From assembly GCA_944329255.1 (NCBI GenBank), contig CALVIA010000029.1:1-11787 (forward strand): a stretch of DNA of 11,787 nucleotides, written 5' to 3'. The stretch comes from an uncultured Bacilli bacterium (GTDB lineage: Bacteria > Bacillota_I > Bacilli_A > RF39 > UBA660). Positions 1-5,583 of this stretch are shown piece after piece. The first letter of the stretch is position 1. Each line of letters opens with the position of its first letter. The notes beneath the pieces were generated by a model. That model was not told where the DNA came from and made no database searches. It saw nothing but the letters and a program-made list of their open reading frames with translations. The translations under genes were made by a program, and so were the position numbers.

Positions 1-537
1 CATGGAGGAGTTGATCCTGGTGCATTTTATGAAAATGTATATGAAAAGGATATTAATTTAGAAATAACATTGAAATTAAGAGATAATTTAGAAAAATTAG
101 GTGCAACCGTATATTTAACTAGAAATGATGATTATGATTTATCAAATCCAAATGCTAATTTAAGAAAAAGAAGTGATTTAGGAAATAGAGCAAAGATGAT
201 TAATGATTCCAATGCTAATTTATATTTATCTATTCATTTAAACTCTATGGTAAATACTAAATGGAGAGGTGCACAAGTTTTTTATGATGATATAAACGAA
301 AAAAATATTGATATTGCTAATAAATTTCAGAAATATTTTAATAAATATTTAAACAGTGATAGAAAAGTGAGTGAAATTAATAATTTATATATGTATAAGA
401 ATATTAACATTCCTGGTGTATTATTAGAGTTAGGATTTATTTCTAATTCAAATGATAGAAAAAATTTATTAAATGATAAGTATAAAAATCATATTGTAAA
501 AGTAATTTCTAATTGTTTAATTGATATATTGAATTAG
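1..537 (+). CDS. N-acetylmuramoyl-L-alanine amidase, CwlD-like, 5' end missing
   Basis: This is a zinc amidase of the Amidase_3 family, which cleaves the amide bond between N-acetylmuramic acid and the L-Ala of the peptidoglycan stem. The reading frame is open from base 1 and gives 178 residues starting HGGVDPGA, so the N-terminus lies outside the window. All four catalytic positions are visible: H1 (HGG), E15 (EKDINL), H79 (SIHLNS) and E143 (LLELGF). The RKRSDLGNRAKMIN stretch and the GAQVFY segment resemble CwlD, the spore-cortex amidase, but the spore role is inference. The first in-frame start-like codon (TTG at 70) is internal and lies after two catalytic residues, so it is not the true start. 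The window begins exactly at the His codon where a second amidase gene in this window is split by a mobile element, so this copy may also be a fragment. Confidence 0.85.
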   Translation, partial: HGGVDPGAFYENVYEKDINLEITLKLRDNLEKLGATVYLTRNDDYDLSNPNANLRKRSDLGNRAKMINDSNANLYLSIHLNSMVNTKWRGAQVFYDDINEKNIDIANKFQKYFNKYLNSDRKVSEINNLYMYKNINIPGVLLELGFISNSNDRKNLLNDKYKNHIVKVISNCLIDILN

Positions 538-568
538 TTTAATAATTTAATCTTTATGTTAACAACTA

Positions 569-584
569 TACATGATATAATTAT
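569..584 (+). promoter_or_regulatory. Extended -10 promoter of the abiF-like gene
   Basis: The segment TACATGATATAATTAT contains an extended -10 element, TGA-TATAAT, with the hexamer at 576-581, about 15 bases before the ATG at 597. No good -35 is visible at 17 bases, as is common for extended -10 promoters. The identical 16-mer occurs at 8245-8260 before the MutT-helicase genes. Confidence 0.55.
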
Positions 585-596
585 TATGGTGATTAT

Positions 597-1529
597 ATGA
601 GTCGTGTAAAACAATTTAAAACAATTGATGAACAAATTGAAATTTTAAAAGATAAAGGTTTAATTATAAATAATGTTGAAAAAACAAAAGAAATATTACT
701 TAGAGAAAATTATTTTTTCATTTCAGGTTATAGACATATATTTTTAAAATATCCTAAGGCTAGTGAATTTATAGATGGTACAACATTTGAAGAATTATAT
801 TCTGTCTTTACTTTTGATAGAAATATTAGAAATGTAATGTTTAAATATTTATTAATTGTAGAAAATAATTTGAAATCTATAATTAGTTATCATTTATCTA
901 AAAAATATGGATATAAAGAAAAAGAATATTTAAGAATGTCAAACTTTACAACCGAAATTTCAAAACATAGACAAGTTGCTGATGTTATTGGCAAAATGAA
1001 AAGACAAATTAGAGTTAATGCTAAACAACATACAGCAACATTACATTATTTAACTAATTATGGATATATTCCAATGTGGATTTTGGTTAAAGTTTTATCT
1101 TTTGGTATTATTAGTGAAATGTTTAATATTTTAAAATATGATGATAAAAAAGAAATTTCAAATTTTTATGGAATTGATGTTGATGATTTAAGTGTATTTT
1201 TGCCTATTATGTCAAATTATAGAAATCTTTGTGCTCATGAAGATATGCTTTATAATTATAAAACACAAAGAAGCATACCAAATAATAAATATCATGATTT
1301 ACTAAATATAACTAGAATTGATAATGAGTATATATATGGAAAAAATGATCTTTATTCTTTAGTAATTATGTTTAAATATATGCTTACAAAAGATGATTTT
1401 AGACTTTTAATATATGAATTAGGTTATGAAATAGACTTATTAGATGGAAAAGTCGATATAGTAGGTGTTGACAAAATATTAGATACAATAGGTTTCCCAA
1501 CAAACTGGAGAGATATATTAGATTTATAA
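597..1529 (+). CDS. Abi_2 family HEPN protein (AbiD/AbiF-like abortive infection)
   Basis: This 310-aa protein matches the Abi_2 (AbiD/AbiF) family. The N-terminus has the family pattern of a short helix (TIDEQIEILKDKGLII), then LLRENYFFISGYRHIFLK (about residues 34-51) and the helical FTFDRNIRNVMFKYLLIVE block (71-89). A HEPN ribonuclease motif R-x4-H is present at R209-H214 (RNLCAH). Members of this family act in abortive infection or as toxins; AbiF-type proteins have been described as relatives of the ancestor of Cas13 and as partners of a small RNA. The ATG at 597 follows a GGTGA ribosome binding site with 4-base spacing. The gene is monocistronic, with its own promoter and a strong terminator overlapping its stop codon. 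RNase activity is inferred from the motif. No antitoxin protein is evident next to it. Confidence 0.85.
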   Translation: MSRVKQFKTIDEQIEILKDKGLIINNVEKTKEILLRENYFFISGYRHIFLKYPKASEFIDGTTFEELYSVFTFDRNIRNVMFKYLLIVENNLKSIISYHLSKKYGYKEKEYLRMSNFTTEISKHRQVADVIGKMKRQIRVNAKQHTATLHYLTNYGYIPMWILVKVLSFGIISEMFNILKYDDKKEISNFYGIDVDDLSVFLPIMSNYRNLCAHEDMLYNYKTQRSIPNNKYHDLLNITRIDNEYIYGKNDLYSLVIMFKYMLTKDDFRLLIYELGYEIDLLDGKVDIVGVDKILDTIGFPTNWRDILDL

Positions 1530-1553
1530 TCAAGATTATTCTTGATTTTTTTT
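1528..1553 (+). terminator. Rho-independent terminator after the abiF-like gene
   Basis: A perfect 8-bp stem, AATCAAGA (1528-1535) and TCTTGATT (1540-1547), with a TTAT loop, runs directly into a T tract ending at 1553. The stem overlaps the last two bases of the stop codon. A second copy of CTTGATTTTT follows at 1554-1563. Confidence 0.85.
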
Positions 1554-1554
1554 C

Positions 1555-1583
1555 TTGATTTTTAAGCTATATCGTGCTAAAAT
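1555..1583 (+). promoter_or_regulatory. Candidate promoter for the 218-aa gene
   Basis: TTGATT (1555-1560) and TAAAAT (1578-1583) are separated by 17 bases. This would give a leader of about 60 bases before the GTG at 1651. A second possible -10, TATAAT at 1626-1631, lies closer to the gene but has no evident -35. Confidence 0.4.
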
Positions 1584-1650
1584 ACGTAAGCATTTATAAT
1601 AATCATAAATTAATATTATGTATATTATAATAGTGTGAAAGGAGTGAATT

Positions 1651-2307
1651 GTGGAACAAGTTATATTAGATAAGAAAGATGTTTTACTATTTTTAAAAGA
1701 TAGTTTAACTAATTTAAAGACTAGTAGTGTTCATGTAGATAATGCTAAATATCATCATAACACAAGTTATAATTGTGCTTTATCAATTGTGAAAAATGGA
1801 ATATTATCTTTAGACGCATTGAATAAAAAAGGAATAATAAATTATTCAAATGAGTTATTAGAATTATTAAATGATACTGAATCACATATAAATGGTAAGG
1901 ATGGAGTTTCACTTTCTGTAGTTGGATTAAGTGATGTAAAATGTGATGAAATTGAATATGATCCATTTATTGATAGTCAAGTTGATTTCTTAATTTCAAG
2001 TGACGTAGTTGCTAGAAGATCTAGTATTAATTACGCAAATGAATTTATAACTAATGAACATATTAATCCAGAGAAACTTAAATCAATTGATTTTAGATTA
2101 ATAAAATATATTGATTCATTATTTGATAAAACAATTGATGATGATACAATAGAGTCTTTAATTCAAAGATATAATTGTATAAGAGATGTTGCAATAATGT
2201 TAAAAGAAGAAAAATTATCTATACCTATACGTGAAATGTCTGATGAAGATAATAGTGCATTAGATATAGATAAAACAGCAAACTCTCCAGTACTATTATT
2301 AAAGTAG
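1651..2307 (+). CDS. Uncharacterised 218-aa protein, possible ADP-ribosyltransferase-like fold
   Basis: The family is not recognised with certainty. The GTG start at 1651 follows AAAGGAGTGA (1638-1647) with good spacing and is preferred. Two stretches recall small ADP-ribosyltransferase-fold proteins of the DarT/Tpt1/RES type. YHHNTSYNCALSIVKNGILSL (residues 34-54) resembles the H-T...N...I...G-I/L-S strand-helix signature. VDFLISSDVV followed by NYANEFI..EHINPEKLKSI (111-146) resembles the late strand that carries the catalytic Glu before a 'I-p-e-k-I-x-x-I' turn. H35 or H36 and E131 would then be the candidate active-site residues. The C-terminal third is mostly helical and acidic. No signal peptide or membrane segment is seen. 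The gene lies alone between two terminators, next to the abiF-like gene. The ART assignment is inference and weak; a plain hypothetical protein is the safe call. Confidence 0.75.
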   Translation: MEQVILDKKDVLLFLKDSLTNLKTSSVHVDNAKYHHNTSYNCALSIVKNGILSLDALNKKGIINYSNELLELLNDTESHINGKDGVSLSVVGLSDVKCDEIEYDPFIDSQVDFLISSDVVARRSSINYANEFITNEHINPEKLKSIDFRLIKYIDSLFDKTIDDDTIESLIQRYNCIRDVAIMLKEEKLSIPIREMSDEDNSALDIDKTANSPVLLLK

Positions 2308-2332
2308 ATAAAATTTATTTTTTATTTAATAG

Positions 2333-2362
2333 TCAAATAGAATAGATATTTGATTTTTTTTT
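2333..2362 (+). terminator. Rho-independent terminator after the 218-aa gene
   Basis: A perfect 7-bp stem, TCAAATA (2333-2339) and TATTTGA (2347-2353), with a 7-base loop, is followed by nine T residues (2354-2362). It separates the 218-aa gene from the split amidase. Confidence 0.75.
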
Positions 2363-2415
2363 ATTTATAATTAACCAAAATTCATCCCTGTCATAAAATA
2401 ATGTAGGTGATTTAA

Positions 2416-2481
2416 ATGAATAACAATAAAAAAGTTGTGGTTGATGCAGGTCATGGTGGATATTTAAAAAACCAAATTTAA
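2416..2481 (+). pseudogene. 5' fragment of a second amidase gene, cut at HGG
   Basis: An ATG at 2416, preceded by TAGGTGAT, opens a reading frame MNNNKKVVVDAGHGG that is the classic first strand and zinc-binding turn of an Amidase_3 enzyme. After codon 15 (ending 2460) the homology stops abruptly. The frame runs only six more residues (YLKNQI) to a TAA at 2479-2481, in AT-rich sequence that belongs to the inserted element. The missing part resumes at 5092 with HGGVDPGA. As it stands the product is a 21-residue peptide with no enzymatic function. Confidence 0.8.
2444..2479. other. Left attachment junction (attL)
   Basis: Left of the core, GATGCAGGT is amidase sequence (D-A-G). The core is CATGGTGGA (2452-2460). 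To the right, element sequence begins and carries an arm CCAAATTT at 2472-2479. This arm is the reverse complement of AAATTTGG at 5066-5073 in the right junction. Confidence 0.65.
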
Positions 2482-2566
2482 TATATATATTTATATATAA
2501 AAAATATAAATACACATTTTATAATTTATATAAAATGATAAATTAATTATTTTAAAAATAAATATT

Positions 2567-2595
2567 TTGACAAAAATTTGTTTAATTACTATAAA
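2567..2595 (+). promoter_or_regulatory. Promoter upstream of the element's Nudix gene
   Basis: A consensus -35, TTGACA (2567-2572), is followed after 17 bases by TATAAA (2590-2595). A second candidate, the extended -10 TGATATAAT at 2622-2630, lies downstream with a weak TTTAGA 17 bases before the hexamer. Either would transcribe the 2646-2707 hairpin as leader of the Nudix gene. Confidence 0.55.
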
Positions 2596-2645
2596 AAAAT
2601 GTTTAGATTTAGTAATAATTTTGATATAATTTACATGTTTAAAAA

Positions 2646-2707
2646 TTCCAATTTATCACAAAATGATATTTTAACTTTTGGAGAAAACGTGATAAATTTT
2701 ATTGGAA
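2646..2707 (+). promoter_or_regulatory. Leader hairpin before the element's Nudix gene
   Basis: TTTATCAC (2652-2659) pairs perfectly with GTGATAAA (2689-2696), and TTCCAA (2646-2651) pairs with TTGGAA (2702-2707), leaving a 5-base bulge on the right and a 29-base loop. The structure ends 10 bases before the GGAGG ribosome binding site at 2718. It has no T tract, so it is not a terminator. It could be an RNA control element or a protein-binding dyad; function unknown. Confidence 0.45.
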
Positions 2708-2726
2708 ATCAAATGATGGAGGAAAA

Positions 2727-3152
2727 ATGGAAAAAAGAATAAGTGCACGTGGAATTATAATAAATAATGATGAAGTATACTTGATGTTTAGAAGAAAAAT
2801 TAAGGAAGATGGAAATATAAAAGAATACTATGTGATACCGGGTGGTGGAATAAAAAAAGAAGAAACTTTAGAAGCTGGTGTTGTAAGAGAGTTAAAAGAG
2901 GAGTTTTCTGTTGATGTAGAGATTTTAGGTTATTTAGGTTCAGATGAAAAAGAAGATTCTATAGCACATTTTTTTAGTTGCAAAATTATAAATGGTATTC
3001 CTAAACTTGGTGGGGAAGAATTAGAAAGATGTTGTAAGGAAAATTTTTATGAAGTAAAAGCAATAAAGATTTATAATTTAGATTCTCTAGATATTATGGC
3101 AAAGGATATGATTTTAAAAGCATTTAATAAACAATTTATAGATCTTAAATAA
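2727..3152 (+). CDS. Nudix hydrolase carried by the integrative element
   Basis: This 141-aa protein is a single Nudix domain. Nudix enzymes hydrolyse nucleoside diphosphates linked to another moiety; the substrate here cannot be read from the sequence. The Nudix box G-x5-E-x7-R-E-U-x-E-E-x-G-U fits from G40: G40, E46, R54-E55-L56, E58-E59. The last Gly is replaced by Ser (S61), a tolerated change. The metal-binding Glu residues of REL.EE are intact. The ATG at 2727 follows GGAGG (2718-2722) with 4-base spacing. It is the only cargo of the element besides the small ORF and recombinase. It has its own promoter, hairpin leader and terminator, so it is expressed independently of the recombinase. 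A defence or nucleotide-sanitising passenger role is possible but inferred. Confidence 0.88.
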   Translation: MEKRISARGIIINNDEVYLMFRRKIKEDGNIKEYYVIPGGGIKKEETLEAGVVRELKEEFSVDVEILGYLGSDEKEDSIAHFFSCKIINGIPKLGGEELERCCKENFYEVKAIKIYNLDSLDIMAKDMILKAFNKQFIDLK

Positions 3153-3200
3153 ATTAAATAAAAAAATTAATTCAGTTTAGAATTAATTTTTTTATTTAAT
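3153..3200. terminator. Bidirectional-type terminator after the Nudix gene
   Basis: A perfect 21-bp inverted repeat (3153-3173 and 3180-3200) with a 6-base loop AGTTTA begins immediately after the stop codon. It contains a run of A in the left arm and T in the right arm, so it could terminate on either strand. It insulates the Nudix gene from the recombinase. Confidence 0.8.
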
Positions 3201-3234
3201 ATATATATTATTTTGTACTTTAATTTTTTTATAA

Positions 3235-3261
3235 TGAATATTATTAAATGATGCTATTCAT
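3235..3261. promoter_or_regulatory. Short dyad upstream of the small ORF
   Basis: TGAATA (3235-3240) and TATTCA (3255-3260) form a short inverted repeat just downstream of a possible -10 TATAAT (3230-3235) and just before the small ORF's ribosome binding site. It could be an operator for recombinase expression, but such short AT-rich dyads arise easily by chance. Confidence 0.2.
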
Positions 3262-3278
3262 GAATGGGTGATATAAAA

Positions 3279-3413
3279 TTGAAAGTAAATTATAATATAA
3301 AAAATAAATATAATGGAACCAACTTATCAAATGATGAAATTAAAAACATTTTTAATGAAAAACTGTTGAATATTATATTGTTTATAGAAGAAAAAAATTG
3401 TGATTTTAAATAA
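3279..3413 (+). CDS. Small 44-aa protein upstream of the recombinase
   Basis: A TTG start at 3279, six bases after GGGTGAT (3266-3272), opens a 44-codon frame ending at 3413. The peptide begins (M)KVNYNIKNKYNG, continues TNLSNDEIKNIFNEKLLNII and ends in a charged tail (EEKNCDFK). It looks like a short strand followed by an amphipathic helix. The composition is protein-like rather than random AT translation. Small ORFs with a pattern like N-G...EI..IFN.KL..II are often found just upstream of large serine recombinases in Clostridia elements; this is from memory and no function is known to me. It lies 34 bases before the recombinase and is probably co-transcribed. No ATG start exists in frame. 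Confidence 0.5.
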   Translation: MKVNYNIKNKYNGTNLSNDEIKNIFNEKLLNIILFIEEKNCDFK

Positions 3414-3447
3414 TTTTATAAACATTTAATAAATTTTTATAAAGGAA

Positions 3448-5037
3448 GTGAGTATTATAGAAAAAGTTGGTATATATTGTAGATTATCTGATGAAGATAG
3501 ATTTAAAGTGAATAAAAATGATGATAGTGATAGTATTATAAATCAAAAAAGCATGTGTATAAAATATGCAAAGTTGCATGGCTGGAATGTGATTGATGTA
3601 TATTCTGATGATGACTTTTCAGGGGCTGGGACATATAGACCTGAATTTGAAAGATTAATTAATGATTGTAAAAGTGGTAAAATTAATTTGGTTTTATGTA
3701 AAACACAATCAAGATTTTCAAGAGATATGGAAATAATTGAAAAATATTTACACAATAAGTTTATTGAATGGAATGTAAGATTTATAAGTATTGTTGATAA
3801 TGCTGATACTAGTATTGAATCAAATAAAAAATCTAGACAAATTAATGGTTTAATTAATGAATGGTATTTAGAAGATTTATCTCAAAACATAAAAAGGTCT
3901 TTAAAAAATAAAAGAGAAGATGGATTGTTTGTTGGAAGTTTTGCACCCTATGGCTATATGAAAAGTAGTGAAAATAAGTATAAATTAGTTATTGATTTAG
4001 TAGCAAGTAAGGTTGTAAAAGATATATTTAAAATGTATGAAAATGGTTATGGATATAACAAAATTAGTGAGTATTTAAATAGTTGTAATATTTTACCCCC
4101 GTCTTTGTATAAAAAACAAAATGGAAGTAAGTACATATCTGGTAGATGTAATTATAACAATATTTGTTGGACAAGCAATTCTATTTCAAAAATTTTAAGA
4201 AATGAAGTTTATATTGGTAATTTGGTTCAGGGGAAAAAGACTTCATTAGGGTATAAAATTCATAAATTTAAAAAGTTACCTAAAACAGATTGGTGTTGCA
4301 TTGAAAATGCTCATGAACCAATTATTGATATAGACACATGGAATAATGTTCAAAAAAGACTTCTAAATCATGAAAAACCAATAAATAATGGAAATATCCA
4401 TTATTTAAGCAGAAAAGTTTATTGTATGAATTGCAATGAAATTTTTACAAGAAATGTTTATAATGTAAAAAACAAAAAAAGATCGTATTTACAATGTAAA
4501 GGTGCAAAAAAAATGCATGTATGTAAAAATAATAGTTCAATTAAATTAGACGACTTAGAAATAATATTATTAAATGAAATTAATAAGTTTATAGATAAAT
4601 ATTATAATTTTAAAATATTAAAAGAAAAATATAATTTTAAAAAAAATATTAATAATAAAAACAATTACGTATTAATTTTAGAAAAAGAAAAAATAAATCT
4701 TGAAAAAAAAATAAATAATTTAAAAAAATATTATAAAAATTTATATGAAAAAAATGTAAATTTATTAATAAGTGATGAAATGTTTAAAGTTTTATCAAAC
4801 GATTATAATAAGGAAATAAGTTTTATAAAAAATAGAATTTTTGTAATTAACAATGATTTATGTTTTTTAAATAACAAAATTCAAGATAGTTCTTATATTA
4901 ATATTATTTTAGATAAATATAAAAAAATTGAAGTTTTAAATAAAATAATAATAGATGAGTTTATAAAAAAAATAAATATTGGAATATATGATAAAAAAAA
5001 CAAAACACGAGATATAGAAATTGAATGGAAATTTTAA
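3448..5037 (+). CDS. Large serine recombinase (site-specific integrase)
   Basis: This 529-aa protein cuts and rejoins DNA at short att sites through a serine-DNA intermediate. The N-terminal resolvase domain (about 5-145) has the nucleophile S14 in YCRLSDED, the QKSMCIKYA helix, and FSGAGTYRPEFERL and KTQSRFSRD with the active-site Arg residues. The Recombinase domain follows (about 165-310; PYGY, then the YENGYGYNKISEYLN helix). A zinc ribbon has C326, C329, C350 and C359, and a coiled coil spans about 405-475, as in integrases that control direction. The length is normal for the class. The GTG at 3448 sits inside the AAAGGAAGTGA ribosome binding site, so translation more likely begins at the following ATT (3454) or ATA (3457), giving a product two or three residues shorter. 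The gene abuts the right att site, as expected for an integrase. Confidence 0.93.
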   Translation: MSIIEKVGIYCRLSDEDRFKVNKNDDSDSIINQKSMCIKYAKLHGWNVIDVYSDDDFSGAGTYRPEFERLINDCKSGKINLVLCKTQSRFSRDMEIIEKYLHNKFIEWNVRFISIVDNADTSIESNKKSRQINGLINEWYLEDLSQNIKRSLKNKREDGLFVGSFAPYGYMKSSENKYKLVIDLVASKVVKDIFKMYENGYGYNKISEYLNSCNILPPSLYKKQNGSKYISGRCNYNNICWTSNSISKILRNEVYIGNLVQGKKTSLGYKIHKFKKLPKTDWCCIENAHEPIIDIDTWNNVQKRLLNHEKPINNGNIHYLSRKVYCMNCNEIFTRNVYNVKNKKRSYLQCKGAKKMHVCKNNSSIKLDDLEIILLNEINKFIDKYYNFKILKEKYNFKKNINNKNNYVLILEKEKINLEKKINNLKKYYKNLYEKNVNLLISDEMFKVLSNDYNKEISFIKNRIFVINNDLCFLNNKIQDSSYINIILDKYKKIEVLNKIIIDEFIKKINIGIYDKKNKTRDIEIEWKF

Positions 5038-5065
5038 AAAAATTTTTATATATTTTTTTAATAAT

Positions 5066-5116
5066 AAATTTGGGTTTATAATACTCCTTGACATGGAGGA
5101 GTAGACCCTGGTGCAT
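5066..5116. other. Right attachment junction (attR)
   Basis: Element sequence with the arm AAATTTGG (5066-5073) leads to the core CATGGAGGA (5092-5100), after which amidase coding resumes (V-D-P-G-A). The core sits within a perfect 7-bp dyad, TACTCCT (5082-5088) and AGGAGTA (5097-5103). Bases 5092-5116 match bases 1-25 of the window at 23 of 25 positions. An in-frame TGA at 5089-5091 just before the core prevents any read-in to the amidase fragment. Confidence 0.65.
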
Positions 5117-5331
5117 CAGGTAACAATATAATTGAAAAGGAATATAATTTAAAAATAGCTAATTATATATATGATAGATTGAAGGAGTTAGGTGTTCCTG
5201 TATTTATTACAAGAGATAGTGATATTACATTAAGTCCTGCCGATAGAGTTAATAGTATAGTAAATGCATTTGGAGATAGTGATGATGTAATTGTATTATC
5301 TAATCACTTAAATGCAGGAGGACATACTTAG
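5092..5331 (+). pseudogene. Downstream fragment of the split amidase, C-terminus lost
   Basis: The frame from CAT at 5092 encodes 79 residues starting HGGVDPGASG. It keeps the second zinc ligand E15 (IIEKEYNL), the ITRDSD and DRVNSI segments and the third ligand H72 (LSNHLNAGG), all typical of Amidase_3. This is a different subfamily from the CwlD-like gene at the window start. Homology ends sharply after NHLNAGG, where the frame reads H-T-stop (TAG 5329-5331). The usual continuation with the catalytic Glu region is missing and is not found elsewhere in the window. There is no start codon or ribosome binding site for this piece. It is a remnant of the gene that begins at 2416, with an additional 3' truncation. 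Confidence 0.82.
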
Positions 5332-5577
5332 CTCATACAACGATTAAATTTATAAGGGTATTAAGACGGCTATATTTAAACGAAACAAATTTATTAATAA
5401 ATTATACTAAAATTAAGTTTTTGACTTAAATAAAGATATAAAATAGAGAAATTTTAATATATTTCACTTCAAATGTTAAAAATTGTCAAATTTTGCTGTA
5501 TAATATAGTTAAGAATAGCAGTATCATTCTTTTTTAAGATGGATACTGCTTATTTTTTGTTGTAAAGGAAGTGTGCA
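5332..5577 (+). promoter_or_regulatory. Leader and promoter region of the Qat-like operon
   Basis: About 250 bases without a gene separate the amidase remnant from the Qat-like operon. The first 150 bases show nothing I can name. A -10 hexamer, TATAAT, lies at 5499-5504 with no convincing -35 at the right distance (TTGTCA at 5483-5488 is too close). Transcription would start near 5511 and begin with the hairpin at 5517-5550. Confidence 0.4.
5517..5558 (+). terminator. Hairpin with T-rich tail in the Qat-like leader (possible attenuator)
   Basis: AGCAGTATC (5517-5525) pairs perfectly with GATACTGCT (5542-5550). The inner arms ATTCTT and AAGAT can extend the stem with one bulge. A T-rich stretch, TATTTTTT, follows. 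It lies between the putative start site and the ribosome binding site of the first gene, where a terminator would abolish expression unless it is conditional. That is the usual layout of transcription attenuators. No ligand-binding domain or leader peptide is recognisable. Confidence 0.5.
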
Positions 5578-5583
5578 GTGAAT

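Larger units (their letters stand above)
2452..5100 (+). mobile_element. Small serine-recombinase integrative element inside an amidase gene
   Basis: The element lies between two copies of the core CATGGNGGA (2452-2460 and 5092-5100), so its unit length is about 2,640 bases. Outside the copies, the amidase coding sequence is continuous when rejoined: ...VVVDAG before 2452 and VDPGAS... after 5100. Inside are a Nudix hydrolase, a 44-aa small ORF and, at the right end, a large serine recombinase whose stop lies 55 bases before the right core. Integration at a short shared core without a long target duplication is typical of large serine recombinases. No conjugation, replication or excisionase gene is visible. 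The exact crossover dinucleotide cannot be fixed from the sequence alone. Confidence 0.78.

Noticed and set aside
70..72. TTG at 70 as start of the first amidase
   Set aside because: The frame is open upstream to base 1 and includes the HGG and EKD catalytic residues, so the gene starts before the window.
1745..1966. Open frame of 73 codons on the - strand
   Set aside because: It lies inside the 218-aa gene, and its His/Leu/Ile-rich translation is the mirror of AT-rich codons. It has no ribosome binding site.
2333..2515. Open frame of 60 codons on the - strand over the intergenic and amidase-fragment region
   Set aside because: It overlaps the terminator, the amidase 5' fragment and the attL junction. 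The translation is low-complexity Tyr/Ile/Phe typical of AT-rich DNA.
3543..3755. Open frame on the - strand inside the recombinase
   Set aside because: Antisense shadow of the conserved resolvase domain; no independent signals.
5332..5577. preQ1 riboswitch before the QueC-like operon
   Set aside because: Considered because of the QueC-like gene, but no short pseudoknot pattern with a preQ1-type core is visible; only a terminator-like hairpin can be supported.
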